A stretch of DNA of 64,000 bases, from positions 119,224,640 through 119,288,639 of the forward strand of contig NC_081410.1 of NCBI RefSeq assembly GCF_030272615.1, written 5' to 3'. How positions within the stretch are numbered: the first letter of the stretch is position 1; each line of letters starts with the position of its first letter. The position numbers and the translations under genes are program-made. Shown piece after piece: positions 9,081-22,195 of the stretch. The notes below the pieces were generated by a model. That model did not search any database, was not told where the DNA came from, and saw only the letters and a program-made list of their open reading frames with translations. Source of the stretch: Cryptomeria japonica. Its lineage: Eukaryota; Streptophyta; Pinopsida; Cupressales; Cupressaceae.

Positions 9081-10988
9081 TGTAATGTCCCCTTAGGTTA
9101 GTACTTAGGAAGAAGGGAGCAATTAACTTTTAAATCAATTGCAAGATACTTCTTTCCTCAATAACCTCAAATAGTGCTTAAGATATTAACAATAAAAGTT
9201 GTGATACTAATTCACAATTGACGCTTATTACAAAATACAATTGATATTACTTATATTCCAATATTGCTACTAACTCTGATATGGCTCTAAAACATATGCG
9301 AGATGGTTTGGCTTCCTTAATATAGTAATGATAAGATTAGCTTGCCATCACAAATATGAAAGATAGATAAATATGCAATGAAGATCTTTATTGTCTCTGA
9401 TTATCACTTATAAATATATATACAACTCTATTATTGACACGGGGTCAATTTCTCAACTGGAGCGATCCCAAAGGATAAGAATAAGAAAAAATAAATTGAT
9501 TCCCTGCCCCCTTCCTTCATCTCAATGATTTGTCTTTATATCTGTGTCTTGGTTTGTAAAGGTGTGATTCTTCTCTAGAGTCATATCCTTTGATAAATTA
9601 TATTAACCTTTGATGAATCGCACCTCTTGGTAATACGATTTCTAATTAATTATTGATTAGCTCCCGATTGAACCTAGTCCTTTCTGAAATAGTGAAGGTC
9701 TTGATATAATTATTAATTCTTCTCATTATTGTAATCAATAGTGTGGAGCATTTGGGCGGCACCATAGTTCTGATACATATTATTATTCACGACACTCTCA
9801 AATGACATATTCATGCTTTATCGTATTTGGAAGTATCAATTGCTCTATTCATACTTCTTATAGGGGATCGACCCATGATCATAGTGAATTTGCTTCAGTT
9901 GTACTATCAGTTGGTTATTTTAAACATAATCTTCATGTGGTCTTTCCATCGTTTTCTTTATAGAATCTCTGAGAAGTTATCTCAGACTATGGTCAAAGGA
10001 ATTGACCACCAATACATAAAGGCACCTCACTTTCATCATACCCAGAATCTGTGTTCTCATTTCTATGATTCGGCAATAGAGAAGATTTTCCTTATCACCG
10101 TTAAGTTTGGTTCCATCATTGAAGATATGGATATATCAATCTTCGATATACCTTCAATTTTATGTGGGGCTCAATATAATGTGATTGCTGAACATGAGCA
10201 AGTATGGGAGCGACGGATATAAGAATATCGATATTACTACTCTTATTAAGTCATCGTTTTCTTTAGTACCTCATTACCAATATTACCGCATCTTAATTTC
10301 TCCAATTATTCCTTGATAGCTTTTGTTTACAATTATGAGTGACTCGTATGTGATTATTTACTGTGAATGGCACGTCTTGATATGGCTATGATGGACCAGG
10401 ATCTGGATGTTGTAATATGGTCAACTATCCTTTGATGACCCAAATCATTACCTTCATATAAGCATTGTTCTTTAAAGTTTATTACACCCTTCATCATTTG
10501 CTCATTATCATTTTATAGTTTGCTTTTCTCCAACATTTTTCTTCTCATTTCACCAACTTTGTTGATATCTTAATTGCTGACTTTAATCATTGTCATGATC
10601 GCTTTATCGTGGATTGGCTATAAGCATGTATTGTTGTTGATATTTATGTGTCTTCATAGCTATATTCTTCATCATTCATAGAGTCATTTAATGATACTAT
10701 CTTTATTGTTTTCTTCTTCATGTATCTTGATAACTAATTTTCTCGCTCCTTGTGTGTGATGTCCCCTTAATAATTGTTGCTCATTCAGTCACAACTAAAT
10801 TGTATCTCTCATCTCTCCACATCCTCTATCAAACTTCTTCATATTCATCATTTAATAATCTTGACCTCTCTTAATACATTGTCATCAAACCATTTGGTTC
10901 CAATTGAATCAACTTCATTATAAAGATAATACAAGGAGCTTTCTCTATATTAAAAATACTTGACGGAGTCTTGTTTGGGGATATCACA
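9081..10988 (-). repeat. LTR copy (3' LTR of the minus-strand element)
   Basis: It begins TGTAATGTCCCC on the plus strand and ends GGGGATATCACA, 1,908 bp. It is collinear with 18420-20225 (same order of motifs, scattered substitutions and small indels). The open frame at 9827-10222 inside it has no recognisable domain and I treat it as chance. Confidence 0.88.
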
Positions 10989-10998
10989 ATCTCCCCTC
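10989..10998 (-). other. Polypurine tract remnant of the minus-strand element
   Basis: Read on the minus strand, GAGGGGAGAT abuts the LTR start TGTGATATCCCC. With CTTG following at 14214, the tract before the solo-LTR insertion would have been AAGGAGGGGAGAT. The solo LTR duplicated CCCTC out of this tract. Confidence 0.7.
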
Positions 10999-13900
10999 TG
11001 TTGACGTGGCTAAAGTCGCATTGCTGCAACTCTATCCAGCCAACGCAGAATAGAATGACCTCGCCGAGTATCCTATCCTCTCTTGTATAAGGAAGCCCTA
11101 ATGCTGTTTTAGTTGATCAATGGGGACAACCTCAAGGTTCCAAATGTCAGTTCTTGACTGCGGGATAACTCAACGGTTGATGTGTTTTGTTGGGAGCACA
11201 AGGGGTCTTACATTTTACAACAAGCTGGTCCGCTGCGATTCTCAAACTATGAAATAAAATCAAAAGGGAAGGGTTTAGGAAACCTAAAATTAGCCAGGCT
11301 GGTATGTGGGTAGACGGATTCAATATAACCAATCCCTGCTTGGTCAGAATGGCTCACAACCTCGTAGGAACGGTGCAATCTTCAAGGGGACTTGGAAGAT
11401 TGTCAATCTGCAGGAGCATGGCTAAGCACCCAATCCTAGCGCAGCTCAAACGAACACCAGCAATTGAACTAAGCATGATTCAAAGGTTCAGGTTAACCAT
11501 ACAAAAGGATACACAATCAGTATATCCTCAATGGTATAAGCCTGAATCCATCAAATACCTGCACACCCAAAACAGAAAGATCCATCTAAAATGCTAAAAG
11601 AAACCATGCAAACAGAAGAAACCAAAGACAATAAACACCATTCTTCAATGTTCATATATTTGCTTCAGCTGCCATTACAACAATTTTTGCAGCATCTCTA
11701 TGCTACTGCTAAAATTTAACCTTCTACAATCTAGCCTATTCTAACTGCCAAAAAATCTAACTATATTCTAGCAGTTTAACCAGAGTCTAACTATCTAACC
11801 CTTCACAAAAGAAAGGCCTCTTCCTTTTACAGAATTTACAATATGAACCGGTGGCCAGGATTGACTACATCTAAGGGTTGCAATCTGCCTTCTAGAAGCA
11901 TGGCATCTTTAACCCATGCCTACTCAATTCTCAGTTATCCCTGCAACCACTATCTCAATTGCCTACAACTGTTTGGCATTAATTTGGTCCTCCTCGTGGT
12001 TGGGAATAGTTGTCCACTACTGATTTGTTTCCCCTTTGTTTCAAAATATCTTAGGTGGGGCCCACAGGCAACCTTTTACAATAAAACAGTTTCAGTCTCT
12101 TAAACTGAATTTCTGGAATTAAATCCAGTTGTGTATCCTTCTGGGAATGCACATACTTGCTGCTTTCTGAATGTTCTTCGGTCTTTGGTTTCAATGGTGG
12201 ACGTCAATTTGGGGTCTAGCGGCACACTTCCCAATGCTTGGTTCCGATTTCGCGCTCTACAGAGCATTCTGCATCTTTTCTCCTCGATATCGATCGTGAT
12301 CTAGCCTCCAATTTAGCTCCTCTTGACATTGTCCTGCAAACAATCAATTTCACCTTTAATTAATCAATCTGGAAAATTAAATAAATTAATTTAACAAATA
12401 TTAAATTTGACTGCGATGTCGGGCTACGTCTCGGTGGAGTTCGGGCTTGAGAATCTCTTTGTGAGATGTATCTTTTAAATGTTTCTCCTCAAACGTGAAA
12501 TCCGATCCTTCGTCTTGATTCGCTCTCCAACTTAGACAAAATTCAGGCCTTCTACATGTTTTAAACGATTTTGGCTTTCATTTTAACGTCATCCTGGTGA
12601 AATTTCATGTGATTTTACCTTTAAATCACCTAAGTCTTAGAATTTCGGGTAAAATGGGGTTTTTGAGAGATTTACTTTTTAGGTTATAACCCCCCTTTTG
12701 GCAATTTCAGGTTCAATAGGTGAAATGAGAGATGTTTACGAAATGTCTTTGCCTTCACTTTCGGCCAACTTTGACAATTTTGGCTCATTGGCTTATTTTG
12801 TGAGTTTCGGCCTTAGAGCTATTTGCCAACTTTGAGTTCTCATTTTGGCCTTCTAGGCTGATTTTAACTTATTCCCTCAAATTTCGGCTTGAAACATTAT
12901 TTTGCGCGACTTTGACATGTCTTTTATCTTTTTGGCCAAAATGTTTATATCACGATTTGAAGGTTTTGTGCCATTTTCGGCTAAATGAGATTATTCGTGA
13001 ATTTGAAGGTTTCACGATTTTCGACTCTACTAGCCAATTTCGGGCCTGAAGGAGATTTTGCGCGTTTTGTGACTCATTAGTCATTTGAGATGGTTTGGGA
13101 GCTATATCCCTTAAGTTTGCATTTCAGCCTTCCAAGGTGTTTGCACAAACTTAGACTCTGTTTATCTTCTTTATGTTCGACATGTTGGAATGTTTTTGGC
13201 GATTTTGCCTAGCCCTCCATTTTCGGGCTATGAAGTTCGTCGGCCACATGAAACATTTTGTGCAATTTTAAACCTTTTTCGTCCAACTTAAAGATTTTGT
13301 GAAATTCACGATTTTATCTTTGCCGCCTAATTTTGCCTTCTGATGCCAAACTTTGGCCATTTAGACCTTTTCGAGAAGTCGGGATTTTCATGAAATCGCA
13401 TTTTGTTTTTCCTCCAATCGGCCTATGATGATATCACGCGACTTAGGGTTTTTCTCCTTTTCGAGCTGAAATGGGGGATGGCGTGATTTTCATTTTTCTA
13501 AGTTTTTCGGCTTTGATCTCTTTCTCGCGATTTTTTCTTCATCGACTCCTTTGCATGCATTTTGGGAAAATAAGCCGATTTTGAATGCATTGGGAAGTTT
13601 TTGGCATAAAAGGTTCATCCTAAAGATTTCGGCCTAGGAGGTCCTTTGGCGAATTCGGCAATTAAGGGAAGATGCGCGATTTGGAATTCCATTCCCCCTT
13701 TTCGGCTTATGAGTCGTCTTTGTAAATTTCGAGAATTTTAGGAGCTTTCTTAAGTTTTTTGGGCCTTAGAGCCTTTTTGCGAACTTTGAGCCTTTGAAGA
13801 GTCTTTTCGGGCTAGAAGGAGATTTTGTTATTTTCGGCTATTTTTCCTCTATTGCGTGATTTTGGTTTTGTCAGGATTTCGCTCCTTAACTTCGCGATCT

Positions 13901-14208
13901 TCTATTACATGAAATCGCGCGACTTGATTGCTTTGCCATTTTCGGCTATTTTGGATAGGAATGGGCGAATTTTGTGTTAAATCGCAAACTAAACTCAGGT
14001 TTTAGGGATGAAATGAGCGAGTTTAGTTTAAAGGACCCCTTCAAAAAAATCGGGATTGGAAGGCATATCGAGAGTTTTACTCAGCATTTTACTGGCTTTT
14101 AAAAGCCCGATCTTTTCTACAGCCCTCCCTTTCCTACCATGCGGGCAAACCAAAACTCAAAATGGGGGGTCCCCTGTCAATGACAGGGTGAGGTGTGCGA
14201 GCAAAACA
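10999..14208 (-). mobile_element. Solo LTR, 3.2 kb, inverted copy
   Basis: On the plus strand it begins TGTTGACGTGG and ends GAGCAAAACA, flanked by perfect 5-bp duplications CCCTC (10994-10998 and 14209-14213). It is homologous, in opposite orientation, to the solo LTR at 14586-17288, and its outer end resembles the LTR of the element at 42841-47718 (shared TGTTGAYGTG start, CCTCTCTTG and CACAAGGGG motifs). The segment from 12420 inward is rich in TTTCGGCC and GCGCGA and has no reading frame. No polypurine tract or primer site of its own remains, as expected of a solo LTR. Confidence 0.9.
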
Positions 14209-14213
14209 CCCTC

Positions 14214-14585
14214 CTTGTAAATGCTTGCCCACAAGCAATATCAAAAATCATTGATTCCTAGACCCCAAACTCAAGGTTAGGGAAATGACTCACAAGTGGT
14301 TATTTCTTCATTATGCTCTTGAATATAAATCCTGCAACCATCACATGGAGAACACAAGTGCATATATATATATAATGATATTGTTAGAGTTACTAAACAT
14401 ATCTCTTGCATTACTATTTATTATCAAGCATAGTGTAAGCATAGAGGTGGGGACATGATAGGGTTGAGAAAGCAAACCCATACTAAGCCCAAGAGTGGAA
14501 CTTTGACCCTCTTGGCCCCGGTGGCAAGACTTTGACATCCACCCTAGGTATACTACTTAGTGGGTGTTTGTCTTGCTTTCCTATC
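14214..14585 (-). other. Internal domain remnant of the non-coding LTR element
   Basis: This is the piece of internal region between the two solo LTRs. It contains a unit (about 14480-14570) with CCCAAGAGTGG...CTCTTGGCCC and ACTTTGACATCCACCC that recurs at 17365-17440 and, diverged, at 17530-17590. Each unit has CCAAGAG/CTCTTGG inverted arms. There is no coding potential. Confidence 0.6.
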
Positions 14586-17288
14586 TGTTGTGCGTAATGC
14601 ACACACATCCCTTGCTTCGCAGGGGGCCCCCGTTTTGTGTCTAGTCTACCTGATAAAGAGAAAGGCGCGTGACTGAAGCAGCATCATACCCCAAACTCGA
14701 GTTTTGGTTTGTATTTTGAGAGAAAGAGGGGAGTACAATGAAGTTTGCTCAGTCTGAGAGCAGGGTGCTGAATTTCATATGGACAAAGTTAGGTGTTTCA
14801 TAACTAAAAGAAAAACCGCGCAAAGTAATCCTACAGACCGAATTTTATGGCGAAATGGAGACTGGTTGAAGTAAAAGGAACTCGCACATAAACATCAAAT
14901 GGCCCGAGTTTCGTATTATGAAGAGGGCATTGAAAATGTGAAGGAAAGGTCGCGCAGTTGCATTCAAAAGGCCCGAGTTTGTGTTGCCCAACAAAAAAAT
15001 GCGAGTATAAAGTCACACTCTTTCCTTCAAATGCCCCGAATTATTGAAGCGAGGGCAAAGTCGCGCAGAGTCGTGCATTTTTGGCAGAAAGCCAAGCAAA
15101 TAAAAATTGCTCAAAATTGGCTGAAAACTCGAAATTCGTTTTTTGTGAAAGGGTAAGTAAAGAACAAATCACACAATCCCTCTCAGAGGCCCGAAATCGC
15201 GTGATGACGGTGAATCAAAGGTTAAGGTAAGCGCTAAAACTTGAGAAGGTCAAAATTGCACAAAACACTCCAATTGCCTGATTTTTGTTAAAAGGGGCGT
15301 TTAAGTGAAAAGGTACAATTCGCCCATTTTGATCAAGAAAGCCGAAATAAACCCCAAGTGGACACCATAGGAGGGAAAGTTCGGGCATTTTCCTTAAAAT
15401 TCAAACGTTGTCAGGCTTTCAAAACGCCTTCAAATGCCAGGAGTAAATGATGTGTTTTCATCGCCTATCAAAGTTGGGAAATACTCAATAAAATGAAAAT
15501 CGCATATATTTTGCCAAAAGGCCGAGCCAAATAAAAGTTCACTTTTTGCAAGGACCGATTTTAAGTGAAAAATCGCACATTTCTCTCTCAAAGCCCAAAT
15601 TTTCCAAAGAGGAAGGGGACGTTTTAAGTGAGAATTACTTTATGCCCCATCGCCATTATTCGCCCCATTGGCCAAGTTTGCAAGTTAAAGAGGGGGCTTT
15701 AAAATAAAGCTCACATTTTACCAAAGCCTGAATTTCTCCTTTATTAGGTGAAAATCGAATCAAAGGAAAATTCGACACTTTTATTAATTTTGTAAGAAAC
15801 CAAAGTCGCTCAAAACATTTGAAATAGCCGAATTCTAATTTAAAACAAAGGGAGCATTGAATCAAAGTCGCATTTCAATCCTAAAACCCTAATTTCACAC
15901 AAGAGGGATTTATATTGTTTCAAGGCAAACATCTTTCGTCTTCGTCGAGTAAAACCCGACATCACCTAAAAATTTAATATTTGTTAAATTAATTTATTTA
16001 ATTTTTCAAAATGATTGATTCAGGTTAAAATTGATTGCTTGCAGATCGCGATCGACGTCGGGAAGCAAAAGTGCAGGAGCGCAAGATCAAAGCGACGGTC
16101 CCAAGCACTGCCAATGAAGAACGCACCACCACCTAAACCAACGAGATTGAAGACAAAGAACACTCAGAATGCTACAACATATACATTCTCAGAAATACAC
16201 AATTGGATTTAATTCCAGAAAATCAGTTTAAAAATTGAGTTGTTTAAATGTAAAGGACTGCTTGTGGGCCCCATTCAAGATATTTTAAAATGAGAGGACA
16301 CAAGTTAGTTATTTCCAACTACCATATTGACCAAATTGATGCCAAACAGTTGTAGATAGTTGAAAATATGGTTGGGAGGATAACTAAGGATTAAATGGGA
16401 ATGGGTTAAAGCTGCCAAGTTCTAGAAGGCAGATCAAGACTCTTGGATGCAGTCAATCCTGGCCTCTAATTCAATTTGTACAATCTATAAAAGGCAGGAT
16501 GCCTCTCATTGTAAAGGGTTAGATAGTTAGATTCTAGGTAGATTGTTAGAAGGTTAGAATTTAATAGTTAGGAATAAGAGTAGAACTGTTGAAGAAATTG
16601 TTGTAATGACAGCCAAAATCAATATATGAACATTGAAGTATGGTGTTTGTTATCTTGGTTTTCTTTTGTTTGCATGGTTTCCTTCAGTAGGTTTAGATAG
16701 ATTCTTTTTGGTGTGCAGGTATTTGATGGATTCGGGTTCATACCATTGGGGATGTGTTGATTGTGTATCCCTTTGTAGGGTTAGTCTGAGCCTTTAAAAT
16801 CGTGCTTAGTTCAATTGTAGGCATCCGTCTAAGCTGCGCCAAAATCGGGTGCTTAGGCATGCACCTACAGTCTGAAAATCTTCTAAGTCCCCTTGAAGAT
16901 TGCACCGTTCTTGTGAGGTTGTGAGTTATTCTGGTCAAGCAGGGATTGGTTATGTCAAATCCGTCTACTTACACCAGTCTTGTTAATTTTAGGTCTGTTA
17001 ACCCTATCCTTTTGCATTTATTTTTCCTGCGGCATCTTAGGATGCAGACCAACTTGTTGCAAACGTAAGGCCCCTTGTGTTACCAGCAAAACACATCAAA
17101 CCATTGAGCTATCCCACAGTCATGATCTGACATTCGGAACCTTGAGGTTGTCCCCTTTGATCATTTAAAACAGCATTAGGGATTCCTTATACAAGAGAGA
17201 ATAGGATACTCAGCGAGAACATTCTATTCTGCGTTGGCTGGATAGAGTTGTAGCAATAAGATTTTAGCCACGTCAACACTATCCATGC
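14586..17288 (+). mobile_element. Solo LTR, 2.7 kb, direct copy
   Basis: It begins TGTTGTGCGTAATGC and ends GCCACGTCAACA, flanked by perfect 5-bp duplications CTATC (14581-14585 and 17289-17293). It is the same family as 10999-14208 but in the other orientation; the independent duplications show that it is a separate insertion. The inner half is rich in GCCCGA and GCGCAAA motifs, the complement of the motif bias in the other copy. The small open frames inside it are not conserved as proteins and were not called. Confidence 0.9.
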
Positions 17289-17293
17289 CTCAT

Positions 17294-18419
17294 CCCTTAT
17301 AGCTCGTCATGGTAGGAATGACATGGAGATCGTAGTGGGATCCTCTATTTTCCCAATCTAAGCCCAAGAGCGGGACCTTGACACTCTTGGCCCTAGTGGC
17401 AGGACTTTGACATCCACCCAAGGTATACTACTTAGATGGCAACCCTATACCCTCTTACCTACCTCTCTTATTTATCATGTCTTGTGGGTAAATGGTATGG
17501 GGATTGTAGTGGGGTTCTCGGCTTGTCCAATCTAAGCCCAAGAGTAGGACTAACCCTCTTGGCCTTGGTGGTAGGAAACATCGTATACCCTCTTATTTAT
17601 TATGTCTTGTGGGGGAATGGGTAGGGAATGCAATCGGGTTCCTTGAATCATCCATGTAAGGACCATCCAAGCTTCGATGCCACTTTGGCCATCCAAGGAT
17701 GACTTACTTACGAGCCCCTCATTCCCCTTCATCGCATTCATACCCTGCCTTCACAAGGGTGCACTTATGATGGCAGACATACATAATCATTATCTAGAAA
17801 AACATATTTCTTATTATAGTGAATGTGGCATAACTTGGATAAATTAATCATGGCTTATTATAATATGACAAATATAATCTCTTTTAAGTACATAATAATT
17901 AAGCATAAATTTATACTTAGGGTTAGAACATTAACTTAACCATAGTTTTTTCCTACTCTTATTGTTCTCATATTCTAGATCAAACACAAAGCATACACAA
18001 AGTATACACTTGAATGCATGAAGACACGGGGCATACATGAAGTAGTCATAGTTCACTTGGCTCGCAAGAGAGGAATGATCATCCGGATAGGTTTCGATCC
18101 ATCTCTTGGAGCACTAATCCACAAGAATTGCCTTTGTCTATAAGAGTTTGTCTTATCTTAAATGTGATATTGTTTTTAACAGAATCTCCATATTTTGTAA
18201 ATGTAAATAGCATTGAAATGATACAACATACTAGTGATAATAATGTCTTGCTGATTCCTTTTTTCTTGTTGCAATGGTTGAGATCAGACCTGTGACTCTT
18301 GTTTGATCTTTGATTTAGAGTATGGCGATTACGTAGTAAATCCTGCGGGATGGTAGGATTATGCTTTGATACCATTGTAATGTCCCGTTTTAAGCACAAT
18401 GCAATGGTCTAATACCACT
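17294..18419 (-). other. Internal domain of the non-coding LTR element with diverged repeats
   Basis: Three diverged units, around 17300-17440, 17490-17600 and 17600-17640, share CTTGTGGG and CCCAAGAG...CTCTTGG motifs. A stretch at 17590-17760 matches, inverted, the sequence at 25457-25630. At 18362-18419 there are two successive primer-site-like/LTR-start junctions (GATACCAT-TGTAATGTCCC and AATACCACT-TGTAATGTCCC). No protein is encoded. Confidence 0.6.
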
Positions 18420-20225
18420 TGTAATGTCCCCTTAGGTTAGTACTTAGGAAGAAGGGAACAATCATCTTGTAAATCAATTGCAAGAGACTTCTTTCCTCAA
18501 TAACCTCAAATAGTGCTTAAGATATTAACATTTAGAAGTTGTGATACTAATCTACAATTGATGCTTATTACAAAATACAATTGATATTACTAATATTCCA
18601 ATATTGCTGCTATCTTTGATATGGCTCTAAAACATATGCAAGATGGTTTGGCTTTCTTAATATAATAATGATAAGATTAACTTGCCATCACAGATATGAG
18701 GATTGATAAATATTCAATGAAGATCTTTATTGTCTCTAATTATCACTTTACATCTATATGCAACCATATTATTGACACGGGGTCAACTGCTCAACTTGAG
18801 CGATCCCAGAGGATAAAATAAGGAAAAATAAACTAACTCTGTGCCCCCTTCATCTCAACGATCTATCTTAATATTTTCTTTTTGGTTTGTAAAGGTGTGA
18901 TTCTTCTCTAGAATCATATCCTTTGATAAATTATATTAACCTTTAATGAATTGCACCTCTTGGTAATGCAATTTCTAATTAATTAATTAATTATTGATTA
19001 GTTCCTGATTGAACTTAGTCCTCCTTTTTGAAATAGTGAAGGTCTTGATTTAACTATTAATTCTTCTCATGATAGTAATCAGCAGTGTGGAGCATTTGGG
19101 GAGCACCATAGTTCTGATACATATTATTATTCACGGCACTCTCAAATGACATCTTCATGCTTTATCATATTTGGAAGTATCAATTGCTCTGTTCATACTT
19201 CTTATAGGGGATCAACCCATTATCATAATGAATTTGCTTCAGCTGTACTACCAGTCGGTTTTTTTAAACGTAATCTTCATCTGGTCTTTCCATCAATGCA
19301 TTTATAGAATTTATTAAGAAGTTATTGTAGACTATGGTCAAAGGAATTGACCACCAACACATAAAGGCACCTCACTTTCATCATTCCCAAAATCTGCATT
19401 CTCATTTCTATGATTCGGCAATAGAGAAGATTTTCCTTATCACCATTAAGTGTTGTTTCCATTATTGAAGATATGGATATATCAATCTTCGACATGCCTT
19501 CAATTTTATGTGGTGCTCAATATAATGTGATCGCCGAAACATGACCAAGTATGGGAGCGACAGATATAAGAATATCGATATTACTGCTCTTATTAAGTCA
19601 TTGTTTTCTTTAGTACCTCACTGCCAATATTACTGCATCTTAATTTCTCCAATTATTCCTTGATAGCTTTCGTTCACAATTATGATCGACTCATATGTGA
19701 TTCTTTACTGTGAATGACACTCTTGATTTGTCTATGATGGACCAGGATCTAGATATTGTAATGTGGCAACTATCCTTTGATGACCCAAATCATTACCTTC
19801 ATATAAGCATTGTTCTTTAAAGTTTATTACACCCTTCATCGTTTGCTCATTATCATTTTATAGTTTGCTTTTCTCCAACATCTTTCTTCTCATTTCACCT
19901 TGTTAATATCTTCATTGCTAACTTTAATTGTTGTCTTGAATACTTTCTCGTGGATCGGCTATTAGCATGTAATGCTGCCCATATTTATATGTCTTCATAG
20001 CTATAATCTTCATCATTCATAATCATTTAACGAGACTATCTTTATTGTTTTCTTCTTCATGTATCTTGATAACTAATTTTCTCGCTCCTTGTGTGTGATG
20101 TCCCCTTAATAATTGTTGGTCATTTCGTAACAACTAAATTGTATCTCTCATCTCTCCTTTTCCTATATCAAACTGCTTCATATTCATCATTTAATAATCT
20201 TGATCATTCTTAATACATTGTCATC
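18420..20225 (-). repeat. LTR copy (5' LTR, end truncated)
   Basis: It is collinear with 9081-10988 from TGTAATGTCCCC to TACATTGTCATCA, then stops. The last about 100 bases of the LTR, including GGGGATATCACA, are missing, and hAT-derived sequence follows. Confidence 0.82.
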
Positions 20226-22195
20226 ACATACACAAGTATACATCAATCACATTAGTATAAAGACAAATTGTACCTGAAGGAAATAGCAAACATAGATATA
20301 TAAAATATAAATAGTGTCAAATGTAAACATATTACAAAACTCGTGGAATATGAAATCCATGACATCAAATGTTCCACACAAATATCAAAACAACTACAAT
20401 TCTATGGATTAGAGGAGCCTGCATCCTTCCTACGAAGGCATCTAAGGTAGGTTCTGGATGATTCTACAGCCATACTCTCTGTTCGTGACTCCATTCCACC
20501 CTCACCAACATCAATTGTGTTTGTGTCTGTGTCTGTTTGTGCTCTAACCTCCTCCTCTACCATGGTTACAACCTCAGCCTCTCTATCTACCTAGTCGATC
20601 CCATCAAGGTCCTCATCACTAAAGACAAGATCCATAGCCTCAACGATCCACTTAGATTCTTGATCGACCTCCTCTAGCATGATCGGAGTGGTGTCATGGT
20701 CCATAACCTCTCTCTGTCACGGAGGTGGTAATGAACAAATATTGGATCATTCAACCTCTCCACAGACAGCCTATTGTGCCTTTTGGAGTGTATGTGCTCA
20801 AACATACTCCAATTGTGCTCACAACCGGAAGTGCTGCGTGGTTGGATCAAAATACAAATGGCTATTCGTTGAAGATTTGGTGTTTTAGGACCAAACATCT
20901 GCCACCATCTATCTGAGATGACAAAAAGAAAAAAAATCAGTCTCATTTAATAATAAATTGAATAATATATAAATAAAATTATGCTCTTAAAATATATTTT
21001 TACCTGGGTACTTTTTTGTTCAATTGTCTTTGCAAAGCTGGTGAGAGAAGACCTCCCCTTCTGCATTATAAAATGCCTCTAGCTTGTGGATTATAGTGCT
21101 ACTATCACCAGGCGAAATTCACTCCATCATTGAGTAGAACCCACTAAGAACCTCCTCATCCACCTTTAAATCAAGGCAGAAATGGAATGCCAGCTTGAGG
21201 TAATAAGCGGCTGCATGGAAGGGCTTGTGAAGATGGACTTTCCATTTCCTATCAATGATATCCCAAATGGGATGATACTTATTCCCATCCCCACGATAGA
21301 CAGATTCGATGGCCTCCTTGGCCCTATCCATGCCCTCATATATGTAGCCCAATGCGAACTTCTCCCCATCAACAACTCGTAGGAGAACTCCCAAGGATTG
21401 TGAAGCATTATCTAATATAAGTTAAGTGTGAATGAAGATAAGAAAATTAAAGAAAAATATGAATAAAAAATAAAATATAATGCAAAATTATTAAAAAATT
21501 TACCTTCACAATCTCAGCACAAGGGGCCCAAAAGTCAAATTCATCAAAAATGCAATCTGCAACATCAACCCTGTAGCAGTCGTAGCATAGGATGAGGAAG
21601 TCCACTCCTCACCAACAAAGTTGGTGACAAATCTAGTGATTCCAGGACGAGCCAACTCCTTTTGCCCCGTGTATTGCCTCATTAGGCAAAGGACCCATGA
21701 ATGATTGTATACAAACTTGCAAATATTTTTTACCTTCTCTACACATGGCCTGATCAATGGAATCTTGCCAATATCCTCCAACATGAGGTCAATGCAATGG
21801 GCAACACATGGAGACCAAAATATAGATGGGTGCCTCTCCATCAAAAGTTTACCTGCAACAACATAATTTGTTGCATTATCGATCACCACTTGTACTACAT
21901 TCTCCTCACCCACCTCATGTATGACCTCCTCTATAGCCTCACATAGGAAAGTGGCATTTTGGAATGTGTAGAAGCATCAATGGACTTTAGGAACATGGTG
22001 CCACCTAAAATTTGAAAACAAAGCAAAATCAATGATAATTCAAAATATCTTAAATTAAAAATATTAATCATTAAATCAAATTCAAATTATTCAATCACCT
22101 GCAGAAGAAACAAGAAAATTTAGGAGCGTCCTGTTTCTCCTATCAGTCCAACCATCGGTCATGATGGTGCAACCCTTGCTCCATATCTCGCACTG

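Larger units (their letters stand above)
9081..20225 (-). mobile_element. Non-coding LTR retrotransposon with two nested solo LTRs
   Basis: Two direct copies of an about 1.9-kb LTR (9081-10988 and 18420-20225) bound an internal region. On the minus strand a primer-site-like TGGTATTAGACC adjoins the right LTR, and a purine tract (complement of ATCTCCCCTC, 10989-10998) adjoins the left LTR. The orientation is therefore minus, with the right LTR 5'. After removing two later solo LTRs (10999-14208 and 14586-17288) the internal region is only about 1.5 kb and has no gag or pol. It is a non-autonomous element needing proteins in trans. The right LTR lacks its last about 100 bases where the hAT relic begins. 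Confidence 0.82.

Noticed and set aside
9827-10222. 131-codon ORF
   Set aside because: It lies inside an LTR and is broken in the second LTR copy (about 19180-19550); no domain.
15656-16212. Small ORFs within the solo LTR
   Set aside because: Not conserved in the inverted copy and no domain.
11000-17287. Giant foldback or MULE element with 3-kb inverted arms
   Set aside because: Each arm has its own LTR-type termini and its own 5-bp duplication, so two solo LTRs in opposite orientation explain the symmetry.
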